Assembly (NCBI GenBank): GCA_943359555.1
Contig: CALRHW010000001.1
Location: forward strand, 1-64,000
DNA length: 64,000 bases
Direction of reading: 5' to 3'
Origin: Parcubacteria group bacterium
GTDB taxonomy: Bacteria > Patescibacteriota > Minisyncoccia > Phycocordibacterales > CALRHW01
In this document: one piece after another, positions 7,723 to 15,275 of the stretch
Layout: each line of letters opens with the position of its first letter
How positions within the stretch are numbered: the stretch's first letter is position 1
Program-made: the position numbers and the translations under genes
The notes under the pieces: generated by a model
Told to the model about the DNA's origin: nothing
The model's database searches: none
Seen by the model: only the letters and a program-made list of their open reading frames with translations

Positions 7723-7920
7723 TCAAATAATTCTACGACGCCGTAGAAACTCCATGAAGGATGAGTGCCTCGGTCTCGAAGTCAGAACTCTTGGCTCAAT
7801 CATTATAGCTCCATCAATAATAGTGCGATGCTTGTTTGAGTAATGCTGTGGTCGCCAGTCTCGACGGGTATCGTCTTGATCTCCATTTCTTTCTCGTGAA
7901 TTTTGTCTCGTGCCTGACAT
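7723..7920 (-). CDS. Small Arg-rich basic protein, unknown function
   Basis: A 65-residue very basic protein ending in FMEFLRRRRII, with Arg/Asp/Asn-rich low-complexity sequence in the N-terminal half. A longer frame begins at 7935, but the ATG at 7920 has GGAG 9 nt upstream and is preferred. The composition would suit RNA or DNA binding. Two small hairpins lie upstream (CTAGG/CCTAG at 7944-7957 and GAATAAGG/CCTTATTC at 7957-7975), and a good intrinsic terminator follows, so it appears to be an independent unit. I do not recognise the family. Confidence 0.5.
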   Translation of the reverse strand: MSGTRQNSRERNGDQDDTRRDWRPQHYSNKHRTIIDGAIMIEPRVLTSRPRHSSFMEFLRRRRII

Positions 7921-8100
7921 TCGTTTAATCTCCATATTGAGTGCTAGGAACGCCTAGAATAAGGACACCTTATTCAGTAAACAGCTCCATACATAAGCCT
8001 ACACCTAATAATAAAAAAATCAACACGTTATCAACGCAACTGTGGATTACTTGGCTCGCATCATTTATTATCTTTTTTCAAGTTTTATGTCCGCGGGAGC

Positions 8101-9354
8101 TTATATTTTTGGAATTATTTTTTGATTTGTGATTGGTGTCGTAGTAGAAATTATTTTTTCAGCTTCAACCGCGTTAAATAATCCATTTTTGTAAAGTGTA
8201 AACGCTACTCCATATTCTTTTACTTGAAACTGTGTATCTCCAGAATCAACAAATTTTACCGCTTCATCAAGAGTACTTGAAGCAATGGCAATAGAAGTTG
8301 TGGAAACTTCTATGTTTTTATCTATGCTCTGTTTTACTTTGTCAATTTTAGTGACCGCATCTTTTCTTTTGTCCTGAGCTGTAGCTTTTTTCATTTCATT
8401 ATCGTCAAGTGTTGGAATTTTTGCCTCCACTTCTTCACGCACTTGTGCTGTTGTGTTTATGTTTGCTTCAACAGAATCAAGGAGATTGCTCAGTTCTGTC
8501 TGACTATCTAATTTATTGTCCAACACCTTTTCGTTTGCCGTTTTTTCATCTAAGGGCGTAACTGTTTCTTTTACTAACACTACTTCTTCAATAGCAACGT
8601 CTGGTTTTATAAAACTATTTGTAGAATCATCTGTTACAGAAATAACCGCCACATCTTTTTGCTCTGTGTCACTTTGAACAGATGCGACAGTGGTTTCGTT
8701 TTTCGTGCTGGGGCTAGGTGTCGCAACTATGACCGTCTTCAAACTTGCAGTCTCCGCTTTTTGCGTTCTATCTACTTTTGCAAGAGAAGCACTGTGTTCT
8801 TTTAAAGACTCTTCTAGATTTTTACTTACATCTATCGCCATTTTTAAATCATTATTTGCTTCTATTCTAGCGATTTGCTGTTGAACACTTTTTACATGTT
8901 TATTAAAATTTTCTTGAATTATGTTTTTTGACGTGGTATCAAGCTCGCCCCTTACTGCAAGTTTTTTGGCTTCGTCTAGTCGCTCACCCGCACGTGCAGT
9001 ATCAAAATATGCTTTTGACTGCGCACTAAAAACAAACCAAAAACGCATGTCTTCCGTAGCGAGTTTTATAGAATAAAGAGCATTGTTTGGAAGAGCCGTC
9101 TGTGCGAGCAAAGTCGTTCCTCCGCCGAAAGCGATAACGACAACAAGAGCAAAAGCCACCGCGCGTTGCGAATGAATAAAATATGGAGAAAAAATGGAGA
9201 GAAATCTTTGCTGTTGGGATTTTTGTGGGTGAGATTTTTGCACAGGATTTTCTTTCACATAAAAATCCACATTTTTCCAAATGTTTTGTTTTTCTTCGGT
9301 TGAAAGAAGGATTCCTTTTGCGGATTTTATTATTTTTTTAAATTCGTTATTCAT
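8101..9354 (-). CDS. DUF5667-type membrane protein, likely partner of the ECF sigma factor
   Basis: A 417-residue protein. It has a cytoplasmic N-terminus of about 60 residues, one membrane helix (AVAFALVVVIAFGGGTTLL), and an outside segment starting with LPNNALYSIKLATEDMRFWF, the hallmark of DUF5667. A long Thr/Glu/Lys-rich helical extension follows and continues to the C-terminus. It starts 17 nt after the ECF sigma gene stop. That gene order, a sigma factor followed by a single-pass membrane protein with a cytoplasmic head, is the usual layout for a sigma/anti-sigma pair. The anti-sigma role is inferred from position only; no anti-sigma domain is obvious. Confidence 0.75.
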   Translation of the reverse strand: MNNEFKKIIKSAKGILLSTEEKQNIWKNVDFYVKENPVQKSHPQKSQQQRFLSIFSPYFIHSQRAVAFALVVVIAFGGGTTLLAQTALPNNALYSIKLATEDMRFWFVFSAQSKAYFDTARAGERLDEAKKLAVRGELDTTSKNIIQENFNKHVKSVQQQIARIEANNDLKMAIDVSKNLEESLKEHSASLAKVDRTQKAETASLKTVIVATPSPSTKNETTVASVQSDTEQKDVAVISVTDDSTNSFIKPDVAIEEVVLVKETVTPLDEKTANEKVLDNKLDSQTELSNLLDSVEANINTTAQVREEVEAKIPTLDDNEMKKATAQDKRKDAVTKIDKVKQSIDKNIEVSTTSIAIASSTLDEAVKFVDSGDTQFQVKEYGVAFTLYKNGLFNAVEAEKIISTTTPITNQKIIPKI

Positions 9355-9371
9355 TTCAATTTTGTTTTTTC

Positions 9372-9890
9372 TCAGATGTTTTTCTCGCGGTCATGATATA
9401 TTTCCTTTAGTTTTTCTATCGCCCGATGAATCTTTACTGAAATATTATTTGCGGGTTCATCTAGGATTTCTGCAATTTCTTTAATACTTAATTCCTCCAC
9501 ATATTTCATAAATATTAGATCACGATACGCTTTTGGAATTTTATCTAAAAGCTTCATCGCTTCGGCGCCGTCTATTTGATTTTCCAAATCCCGTACTGTC
9601 GGGGTGTCGTGACTCGTATCAAAACCTTCTTCAAAAAGCTCATCAAGCGAAACCGGCTTCTTTTTTCTATAATGATCAATGACGGTGTTGTGGGCTGTTC
9701 TATATAAAAAAGCCTTTATATTGAGCACTTCTCCGCCCCCTTGAATGTATTGCCAAGTCTTTATAAAAGTGTCCTGAAGCATATCTTTTGCCTCGTCACG
9801 GTTTAGAGTCTTGAAATAGCAATATCTAAAAAGCGCGTTGGTGTGCTCTTTGTATGCGTCTAAAAATTGTGCTTCTTTTTGATGATCCAT
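9372..9890 (-). CDS. ECF-type RNA polymerase sigma factor
   Basis: A 172-residue sigma-70 family protein with only regions 2 and 4. Region 2 contains ALFRYCYFKTLNRDEAKDML and DTFIKTWQYI with the -10 recognition helix. Region 4 contains IPKAYRDLIFMKYVEELSIK and IAEILDEPANNISVKIHRAI, a helix-turn-helix for the -35 element. The acidic linker is about 35 residues long. The downstream DUF5667 gene likely controls it. A TATAAT at 9927-9932 may be its promoter. Genes it directs cannot be named from this window. Confidence 0.9.
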   Translation of the reverse strand: MDHQKEAQFLDAYKEHTNALFRYCYFKTLNRDEAKDMLQDTFIKTWQYIQGGGEVLNIKAFLYRTAHNTVIDHYRKKKPVSLDELFEEGFDTSHDTPTVRDLENQIDGAEAMKLLDKIPKAYRDLIFMKYVEELSIKEIAEILDEPANNISVKIHRAIEKLKEIYHDREKNI

Positions 9891-9926
9891 AGTTATGACG
9901 TGAAAAAAGCCACGGCATTACAGGGT

Positions 9927-9932
9927 ATTATA
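9927..9932 (-). promoter_or_regulatory. -10 box TATAAT upstream of the ECF sigma gene
   Basis: TATAAT on the minus strand predicts a start near 9920 and a leader of about 30 nt before the ATG at 9890. No clear -35 is seen, so primary sigma recognition is likely but not certain. Confidence 0.5.
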
Positions 9933-9992
9933 CAACATATTCGTAAAAACTCGGCTATTTTTTTGGTGGAAATGTAATGAGCGAGATTCCTG

Positions 9993-10943
9993 TTACACCT
10001 TAGTCAGAAATTCTTTTATATCTTCTGCGGTCTTGAGAGGTAGGGTGATAAAGAAGGTCGTGCCTTTGTGTTCTTCGGATTCAAAGCGAATGGTGCCGTG
10101 GTGGGCTTCGATATATTTCTTGGACATATAGAGGCTAATACCGCTCCCGTTCACGAGCTTATTCCTCGCGTTGCTAGCGCGATAAAATTCTGAAAATATT
10201 TTGCTATGCTCACTCTGTGGAATGCCGATACCTGTATCACTGATCACAATGTTCAAAGTAGTCTCGTCATTATTGACTGTGAGCGAAAAAGACTTGTCCC
10301 CCTCCCCCGCATATTGAATAGAATTCTCGAGCAGATTCTCTATCACGATGCGTATACGCATAATATCAACTTCCACTTCCTTGCCACTATCAAGGTGAAT
10401 AGCGCTAGTAAACTGGATTCCCTTCCTTTCGTAACCAAAGGTATACTTTTCAACGACTTCTTTAATGACGGCCTCCACCGCGCCGAGCCGCATCTTTTCA
10501 CGATAAATTGAGAGTTTCTCTATCTCAAGAAGGCTAACATCAAGTAAATTGACCGAATGCAGCACAGTTTTTTGAGTGGAATATACCACACGGGAGAGTC
10601 TATCTTTGTCTTCTTGACTAAAAGCAACACCATATTTTTGAAGCACAAAATCAATGACCCAGTTTGTAGAAGTGAGACCTGTGCGCATTTCATGAGCTAT
10701 AAGAGATACGATTTCATTCTTGAGCTTGGTATTGTGCTTGATGAGTTTGATTTTACTATACTCTCGAAAAGCAGCCGAGACAAGCATACCTAAGAGAGAA
10801 GCTATAATAAGAAAAAAAATATCTATCTCGTCATATCCTCTTGAGAGTATCGGTAAGTCAAAAGAGAGGGTGATGTATCCCACGGCAACACCACTGATAC
10901 CTCCAAGTATATACGAAATAATATTCTCAAAATATTCTGACAT
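9993..10943 (-). CDS. Membrane sensor histidine kinase
   Basis: A 316-residue kinase with two N-terminal membrane helices (about residues 7-27 and 40-58) and almost no extracellular domain. The phosphoacceptor segment is LIAHEMRTGL, with His at about 84; the usual Pro after RT is replaced by Gly. The ATPase domain shows ENLLENSIQYA (N box), SDTGIGIP (G1) and GSGISLYMSKKYIEAHHG (G2). It starts 5 nt after the Met-rich membrane protein, which may be its sensor. A lone receiver gene runs divergently beyond that protein and is the obvious candidate partner. Confidence 0.9.
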   Translation of the reverse strand: MSEYFENIISYILGGISGVAVGYITLSFDLPILSRGYDEIDIFFLIIASLLGMLVSAAFREYSKIKLIKHNTKLKNEIVSLIAHEMRTGLTSTNWVIDFVLQKYGVAFSQEDKDRLSRVVYSTQKTVLHSVNLLDVSLLEIEKLSIYREKMRLGAVEAVIKEVVEKYTFGYERKGIQFTSAIHLDSGKEVEVDIMRIRIVIENLLENSIQYAGEGDKSFSLTVNNDETTLNIVISDTGIGIPQSEHSKIFSEFYRASNARNKLVNGSGISLYMSKKYIEAHHGTIRFESEEHKGTTFFITLPLKTAEDIKEFLTKV

Positions 10944-10948
10944 CTAAT

Positions 10949-11626
10949 TTAGATTGTAGCGCTTGGTGCCTCGCGTTGCTTCTTGCGAGCATACATTAGA
11001 GTACTAATAATAATGACAGGTGCCAGAAAACCAAAAATTGAACTTGTGATCATGGCCCCCGTAATCATGGCACCGTTGGCTATCACGCAACAAGTCACCA
11101 CGCCCGAACCACCACCCAAGGCCTTTATCTTTTGCCACCTATTAGCTATGCCGATAGCTTTAAAGATAATGAATCCTCCTACGATGAGACCATTCACCAC
11201 CAAGTCATACCACAAAGTAAAGTGCATGAGTTGCATTTCTCGCTCTTTTGTCTGGATGAACCAAATAAAGAGAGCGAGAACCATCATCAATACGACTCGA
11301 AACACCGTCTTTCGCGTTCTCTCGGATAGAGAGCTGAGCGGGAACTTGAGCATGTAAGCAGAACCGATGAATACCGCAAGACCTGCGATATTGCTATAGA
11401 CCATGTTCATCGTGTGCATCTCGAGCCCCATGAAAAACATGCTGATTGCTTGATATATTAAAAACGCAAAAAGCGCGCCGATAAGCTCATTCTTTTCTTG
11501 ACGCATAGGCTTCCACACATACGCCGCGCACAATAGATAAAAAACTCCAGCTGCCATCATCAAAAAAATTTCAAACATCATACCAAACACCATCGGTCCA
11601 CTAGACTCCATCATCATATGTTCCAT
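10949..11626 (-). CDS. Polytopic membrane protein with Met-rich N-terminus
   Basis: A 225-residue protein with about six hydrophobic segments. It begins MEHMMMESSGPMVFGMMFEI and carries further Met and His (MGLEMHTMNM, MQLMHF). A Cys pair (VVTCCVIANGAMITGAMITS) lies in a late helix. Such Met/His/Cys enrichment is common in copper- or silver-handling membrane proteins, but no known family motif is visible. It is the first gene of a two-gene unit with the histidine kinase (5-nt gap), so it may be a sensory input module. CATAAT 6 nt before the ATG is a possible promoter. Confidence 0.7.
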   Translation of the reverse strand: MEHMMMESSGPMVFGMMFEIFLMMAAGVFYLLCAAYVWKPMRQEKNELIGALFAFLIYQAISMFFMGLEMHTMNMVYSNIAGLAVFIGSAYMLKFPLSSLSERTRKTVFRVVLMMVLALFIWFIQTKEREMQLMHFTLWYDLVVNGLIVGGFIIFKAIGIANRWQKIKALGGGSGVVTCCVIANGAMITGAMITSSIFGFLAPVIIISTLMYARKKQREAPSATI

Positions 11627-11711
11627 ATAAAAATTATGTTAACTAATAAACGTAATAATAAAACTTATTTAAGTTTACCATGTATGTAAAAAACACAATA
11701 CAATAGCAACA

Positions 11712-11723
11712 GTGGATATCCAC
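11712..11723. promoter_or_regulatory. Perfect 12-bp palindrome in the divergent kinase/receiver region
   Basis: GTGGATATCCAC is a perfect palindrome in the 137-bp region between the membrane-protein/kinase operon and the divergent response regulator. It lies about where a -35 region or operator would be for the regulator gene (-10 box at 11747). A regulatory role is inferred. Confidence 0.4.
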
Positions 11724-11743
11724 ATGCAAAAAGCGTAGATACA

Positions 11744-11752
11744 TGCTAAAAT
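11744..11752 (+). promoter_or_regulatory. Extended -10 TGCTAAAAT before the response regulator
   Basis: TGCTAAAAT ends 11 nt before ATG 11764. The other possible ATG at 11743 overlaps this element, which supports 11764 as the true start. Confidence 0.5.
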
Positions 11753-11763
11753 ATAGACAAGAT

Positions 11764-12174
11764 ATGAGCGAAAATACACACGTAGATTTTTTTAAAGACA
11801 AGAAAGTATTGATCGTTGAAGACGATGCCTTTTTAGGTGGAATCGTGGCTGAGTCTTTGCATAAAAATAAGGCAACGGTAAATCTAGTCACCTCCGCTGA
11901 AAATGCGATAGAATACTTAAAGAGCACTGTCCCCGATATTGTCGTGCTAGATATATTTTTGCCCGGAATGAATGGGTTCACTTTTCTGGAAGATTTTAGA
12001 AAGAATCCTTTGACTGCTAAAGTGCCTGTCCTTGTGCTTTCCAACTCTGGGCAAGCGGAAGATAGAGAGCGGGTAAAAAATCTAGGCGCAGACTTCATGG
12101 CAAAAGCCCTTGTGACGCCGAATGAAGCGATAGATCATCTGTATCAAATGCTCGTGAAGAGACAAATCCATTGA
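11764..12174 (+). CDS. Single-domain response regulator (CheY-like receiver)
   Basis: A 136-residue protein consisting of one receiver domain. VLIVEDDAF holds the acidic pocket, DIVVLDIFLPGMNGF the phosphorylated Asp, LVLSNSG the conserved Ser, and DFMAKALV the Lys. There is no DNA-binding domain, so output must be through protein contact or phosphotransfer. The start at 11764 is preferred to 11743 because an extended -10 box overlaps the latter. Its position opposite the membrane-protein/histidine-kinase operon suggests they form one two-component system. Confidence 0.88.
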   Translation: MSENTHVDFFKDKKVLIVEDDAFLGGIVAESLHKNKATVNLVTSAENAIEYLKSTVPDIVVLDIFLPGMNGFTFLEDFRKNPLTAKVPVLVLSNSGQAEDRERVKNLGADFMAKALVTPNEAIDHLYQMLVKRQIH

Positions 12175-12224
12175 TTCTTTATCCTTAAATTAATTAAATA
12201 CAAAACCCAGTAGATTCTCTCATA

Positions 12225-13313
12225 TTAAAAACCTATTTCCTCCAATTTTTTAAGATGCGGTTCAAGATCAGGGTGTTGCGGAATATATTCTCGCTCAATC
12301 ATTTCTGCAACTCGCATACTTGGATTCTGCTTGTCCTCGTCGTGTTGGCGTTGCCAATCAGCGAGAATATCAGGATATTTTTCTTTTAGAATACCGAGCA
12401 AACGAATCATCAACGGCAAGGAAATTTTATATTTCTCTATCGCTTGAGCTTTTGCCTTTTCTTCATAATCAGGAGCTTTGTAATCAAGCGGTTCAAATTT
12501 CCTTGCCGTAAGAGCAGTTTTCAAACTGATAATGTCTTGAGGAAGTCCATATCTACTACCAGCATTTTTTAGGTGATAATCGAGAACAGAAAATCCTTGT
12601 TCTTTATCATACATAAAATTGGAGGGCTTTGGGTCAATAACAAGTCCTTTGGCATCAAGTTCTCGAACCGTATCAATAAGTTGAATTATATTTTCGTCAG
12701 AATATTCTGGCGCTTCTTCTGGTGTAAAATTTGTTACATCAGTACCAGACAATAATTCCATAACGACAACGCCGTCCTCAAAGGAATAACTTACAAGTTG
12801 TGAAGTATGTGGAATACCTTTTGCTCGAATCAACGGCTTTATTTCAAAATTCGCCTGTGTAATACTTCGAGAAAATTTGGCGGCATAAGTTTTCCCATCT
12901 ACCTCAAGACGAAACGCAGATCCGTTACTTCCAGAGCCAAGATATTCAGGAAGTTCTTTGAAATTTCCTTGCGCTATTTTTGCTTTTAATTCTACTACTG
13001 CTGGTTGAAATTTCTCTTTATATGTTTTGATATTTTCTTCAATAAAAGAGGTTTCCAGTTTTCTTTCTTGGCGCAAGAAATTGACATAAGATTTTTTATG
13101 TTTTTGAATTAGAGAAACAAGCTCCTCCGGTAAATCCGGTGGCAAATTGTTTAAGTCCTTTATTTGAGAAAGTTCCGCAGAATATTTTAATATTTGAGCT
13201 TGATCTTCGGAAAAGTTTTCTACACCTTTATCAGCAAAAATTTCCGCTTGCGCCTGCAAGCGTTCCTGTGATTTCTCTTCTGGATTAAATTGTGGTGCGC
13301 CTTCAAATTTCAT
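12225..13313 (-). CDS. Protein-kinase-fold protein with helical N-terminal domain
   Basis: A 362-residue protein. Residues 1-115 are helical and charged. A kinase-like fold follows: YLGSGSNGSAFRLEVDGK (Gly-rich loop), YAAKFSRS (the ATP-binding Lys), VVVMELLSGTD (hinge), then VIDPKPSNFMYD and FSVLDYHLKN, which stand where HRD...N and DFG lie in Ser/Thr kinases. The catalytic Asp, Asn and metal Asp appear conserved although the surrounding motifs differ. The substrate could be a protein or a small molecule. It is convergent with the response regulator and has no close operon partner. Confidence 0.65.
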   Translation of the reverse strand: MKFEGAPQFNPEEKSQERLQAQAEIFADKGVENFSEDQAQILKYSAELSQIKDLNNLPPDLPEELVSLIQKHKKSYVNFLRQERKLETSFIEENIKTYKEKFQPAVVELKAKIAQGNFKELPEYLGSGSNGSAFRLEVDGKTYAAKFSRSITQANFEIKPLIRAKGIPHTSQLVSYSFEDGVVVMELLSGTDVTNFTPEEAPEYSDENIIQLIDTVRELDAKGLVIDPKPSNFMYDKEQGFSVLDYHLKNAGSRYGLPQDIISLKTALTARKFEPLDYKAPDYEEKAKAQAIEKYKISLPLMIRLLGILKEKYPDILADWQRQHDEDKQNPSMRVAEMIEREYIPQHPDLEPHLKKLEEIGF

Positions 13314-13344
13314 AAACTTTTTCTAATTCCGACAATGTTTCGTT

Positions 13345-13420
13345 TGGTGGACCCTATCGGATTCGAACCGATGACCTCCTCATTGCAAATGAGGCGCTCT
13401 ACCAACTAAGCTAAGGGCCC
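13345..13420 (-). tRNA. tRNA-Ala (anticodon TGC), CCA encoded
   Basis: A 76-nt cloverleaf on the minus strand. The acceptor pairs GGGCCCT with AGGGTCC, and the G3-U70 wobble that marks alanine tRNA is present. The anticodon arm CCTCA-TTTGCAA-TGAGG gives anticodon TGC. The T arm contains GGTTCGAATCC. A73 is followed by an encoded CCA. It is a single tRNA gene with its own promoter. Confidence 0.97.
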
Positions 13421-13455
13421 TTTAAAAACAACCGAATTCAATACTAACGCGGTTC

Positions 13456-13484
13456 ATTATATGAAAAAAGCTTTATAAAATCAA
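13456..13484 (-). promoter_or_regulatory. Promoter of tRNA-Ala (TTGATT, 17 bp, TATAAT)
   Basis: TTGATT at 13479-13484 and TATAAT at 13456-13461 are separated by exactly 17 bp. Transcription would start near 13449, about 29 nt before the mature tRNA. Confidence 0.8.
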
Positions 13485-13541
13485 GGTGACGTCAAATCAA
13501 AAAAGTTTGTAAAAGAGTAGGTGCGATTTTTAACAAAAGAA

Positions 13542-13570
13542 AAAGTGGCACCATTTTGGATGTCCACTTT
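13542..13570 (-). terminator. Stem-loop terminator after the 142-residue gene
   Basis: AAAGTGG and CCACTTT close a stem that continues with partial pairing; on the minus strand it is followed by TTCTTTTG. It lies 16 nt beyond the stop of the gene ending at 13586. Confidence 0.6.
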
Positions 13571-13585
13571 AAAGTTAAGTCTCAC

Positions 13586-14014
13586 TTATTTCTGGTAGTC
13601 ATACCTGTAAGTAAGTCGCCCATGCGCAACAGTGTTCCTGTTGCCGACCTTCGCTGGAAGAAAATATATCTTTGCATTAAAGTCTGGATACATAACCCCC
13701 AAATTTTTGTCGGTGATAGGCAACAATGTATCACCATTCAAAACTATAGAACTACCCTTGCGATCAGGTTGAGAACACACATGTTGTGCATCAACAACAT
13801 ACCAAACGGAACATGTTTTCAGAAGCTCTAAAATGAGCTCAATGTCGGCGTCTTTGGATGCAACCTGCGCCTGATAACGATGAACCTCCTCCTGTAGATT
13901 GGCTTTTTTGTAATACAAAGAAACGAGGCACAAAGCCAAAACCACAAAAATCGATGACGTAATAACAAAGGACAACAAAGACTTACTAAAATACTTAGTT
14001 TTCCTAGTTTTCAT
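13586..14014 (-). CDS. Single-pass membrane protein with outside domain, unknown function
   Basis: A 142-residue protein with a basic N-terminus (MKTRKTKYFSKSLL), one membrane helix (about residues 14-35), a short predicted coiled coil (ANLQEEVHRYQAQVASKDAD) and a C-terminal domain containing two Cys (KTCSVW and HVCSQP) that could form a disulfide outside the membrane. AAGGG lies just before the ATG and supports the start. It is a separate unit with its own downstream stem-loop. No family is recognised. Confidence 0.7.
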   Translation of the reverse strand: MKTRKTKYFSKSLLSFVITSSIFVVLALCLVSLYYKKANLQEEVHRYQAQVASKDADIELILELLKTCSVWYVVDAQHVCSQPDRKGSSIVLNGDTLLPITDKNLGVMYPDFNAKIYFLPAKVGNRNTVAHGRLTYRYDYQK

Positions 14015-14158
14015 AATTCCCTTTTCTGCCCTACGGAAGTGGGCTGTTTGTGAAAGAACTTTTTTTATTTATTGGATATACACACGTATGTCCAGCGTAT
14101 ATACGGTAATAGAATATGAGGATAAAGTCAATTTTTTTTATTTTACGATTCTAGTCCC

Positions 14159-15142
14159 CTATTTGTCCCTCATCGCAAGCGTCAGCACGTGATCTAAAAA
14201 TTCATGAAAATCAATTCCGCCGACTTTTAGTGATTTTGGTATGAGCGACTCAGATGTAAGTCCTGGCAAGGTATTGGTTTCTAAAATATAAATTCCGTCT
14301 GGAGCGACAATAAAATCACTCCGTGAATAATGTTTTAATCCGAGAGCTTTGTGTGCGCGAACAGAAAAATCTTGAAGTAACGCTGTTTCTTCTGGCGTAA
14401 AATTGCCCGGACATATTTCCTGTGATTTTCCGCTGTATTTTGCATCGTAATCAAAAAATTTATTTTCTTGTGGTTTTATAATCTCAATCGGCGAAAGCGT
14501 ATACACTTCACCGCGAGTCTTTGCACTATCCACTACGCCACAAGTAGCTTCCCTTCCCGCGATAAATTCTTCTACTATTACAGAGTCGGCTAGCTCAAAA
14601 GCTTTGTCTACACCTTTTGTAAAATTATCCCAGTTATCTACGATAGAAACTCCGAGTGATGAACCACCAGTATTTGGTTTTACAACGAGCGGTTTTTTTA
14701 AATGAGAAAAAACTCCAAAAAGCCGTGAGTCGGATTTGTCGTCACGACGAATCACTTCGTGCTTTGCGATTTTTAGGCCTCCTTTTTTAAAAGCTTTTTT
14801 TGCAAGGTGCTTGTTCATTCCGATCGCAGACGCGAGTGCACCAGAGCCAGTGTAAGGCACATTGAACGTGTCCAGTAGCTGTTGCACTTTTCCATCTTCA
14901 CCAAAATCGCCATGAAGTGCGTTGAAAATCACGTCTACCTGCGCGAGAATTTTTTCTGGCGAGCGGGCGATGCCGTCAATGTGCCACACTCCCGCTCGGT
15001 CAATAAAAATATCTTTCGGTAAATATTTTTCTGACGATAAACTTTTCAGCACGTTGCTTCCAGTTTTTAGCGACACTTCGTATTCGCCAGAAGGTCCGCC
15101 ACGCAGGACACCGACTTTTATTTTTGATTTTTGAGAGGTCAT
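14159..15142 (-). CDS. ddl: D-alanine--D-alanine ligase
   Basis: A 327-residue ATP-grasp enzyme that makes the D-Ala-D-Ala dipeptide for peptidoglycan. GGPSGEYEVSLKTG near the N-terminus matches the Ddl first signature. VFNALHGDFGEDGKVQ and PYTGSGALASAIGMNKHLAK follow. KPNTGGSSLGVSIV is the ATP-grasp loop, YSRSDFIV and ILETNTLPGLTSESLIPK are the metal and D-Ala binding motifs. Length is normal. ATG 15142 lies 7 nt after TGTTATAAT, so the mRNA should be leaderless. That promoter overlaps the arm of the inverted repeat which follows uvrC. Confidence 0.94.
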   Translation of the reverse strand: MTSQKSKIKVGVLRGGPSGEYEVSLKTGSNVLKSLSSEKYLPKDIFIDRAGVWHIDGIARSPEKILAQVDVIFNALHGDFGEDGKVQQLLDTFNVPYTGSGALASAIGMNKHLAKKAFKKGGLKIAKHEVIRRDDKSDSRLFGVFSHLKKPLVVKPNTGGSSLGVSIVDNWDNFTKGVDKAFELADSVIVEEFIAGREATCGVVDSAKTRGEVYTLSPIEIIKPQENKFFDYDAKYSGKSQEICPGNFTPEETALLQDFSVRAHKALGLKHYSRSDFIVAPDGIYILETNTLPGLTSESLIPKSLKVGGIDFHEFLDHVLTLAMRDK

Positions 15143-15149
15143 GTGGAGT

Positions 15150-15158
15150 ATTATAACA
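15150..15158 (-). promoter_or_regulatory. Extended -10 TGTTATAAT of ddl
   Basis: TGTTATAAT ends 7 nt before the ddl ATG, predicting a leaderless transcript. The box overlaps the outer end of the long inverted repeat at 15154-15275, so terminator folding and promoter use share the same bases. Confidence 0.65.
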
Positions 15159-15275
15159 AACTTTATAAAACATTGTTTGAAAAGACTCGCGCAGGCGCGA
15201 CGGCGCCGAGCGGAGCAGAAATCGTAGCAACGATTTACGCGTGCTTTTCAGACGATGTTTTATAAAGTTTATTAG
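15154..15275. repeat. Long-arm intergenic inverted repeat after uvrC
   Basis: Arms of about 31 nt (15154-15184 and 15245-15275) pair with three non-Watson-Crick positions, some of which could be G-U pairs, and one bulge. The 60-nt spacer contains its own hairpin AATCGT-AGCA-ACGATT and G+C-rich blocks. The uvrC stop codon lies inside the right arm. On the minus strand it would act as a large terminator for uvrA-uvrC. Confidence 0.7.
15208..15246. repeat. 39-bp dispersed repeat, copy 1
   Basis: This segment matches 41238-41276 at 37 of 39 positions (first 28 identical, then two differences, then nine identical). It starts CGAGCGGAGCAGAAATCG and contains the hairpin ATCGT-AGCA-ACGAT. It forms the spacer of the inverted repeat after uvrC. 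Confidence 0.8.

Noticed and set aside
7941..8132. Plus-strand frame of 63 codons in the gap between two minus-strand genes
   Set aside because: No ribosome site, no -10 box at a useful distance, and its composition is not protein-like; it overlaps the end of the DUF5667 gene.
13345..13420. tRNA-Ala as an integration site of a mobile element
   Set aside because: No integrase, no duplicated 3' tRNA end and no change in gene type beside it.
14092..14106. Palindrome CGTATATACG in the gap before ddl's downstream neighbour as an operator
   Set aside because: It is short and lies where no well-spaced promoter could be defined; chance is likely in A+T-rich DNA.
15154..15275. Integron attC-like sites for the long-arm repeats
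   Set aside because: No integron integrase, no consistent core sites, and the neighbours are core genes rather than cassettes.
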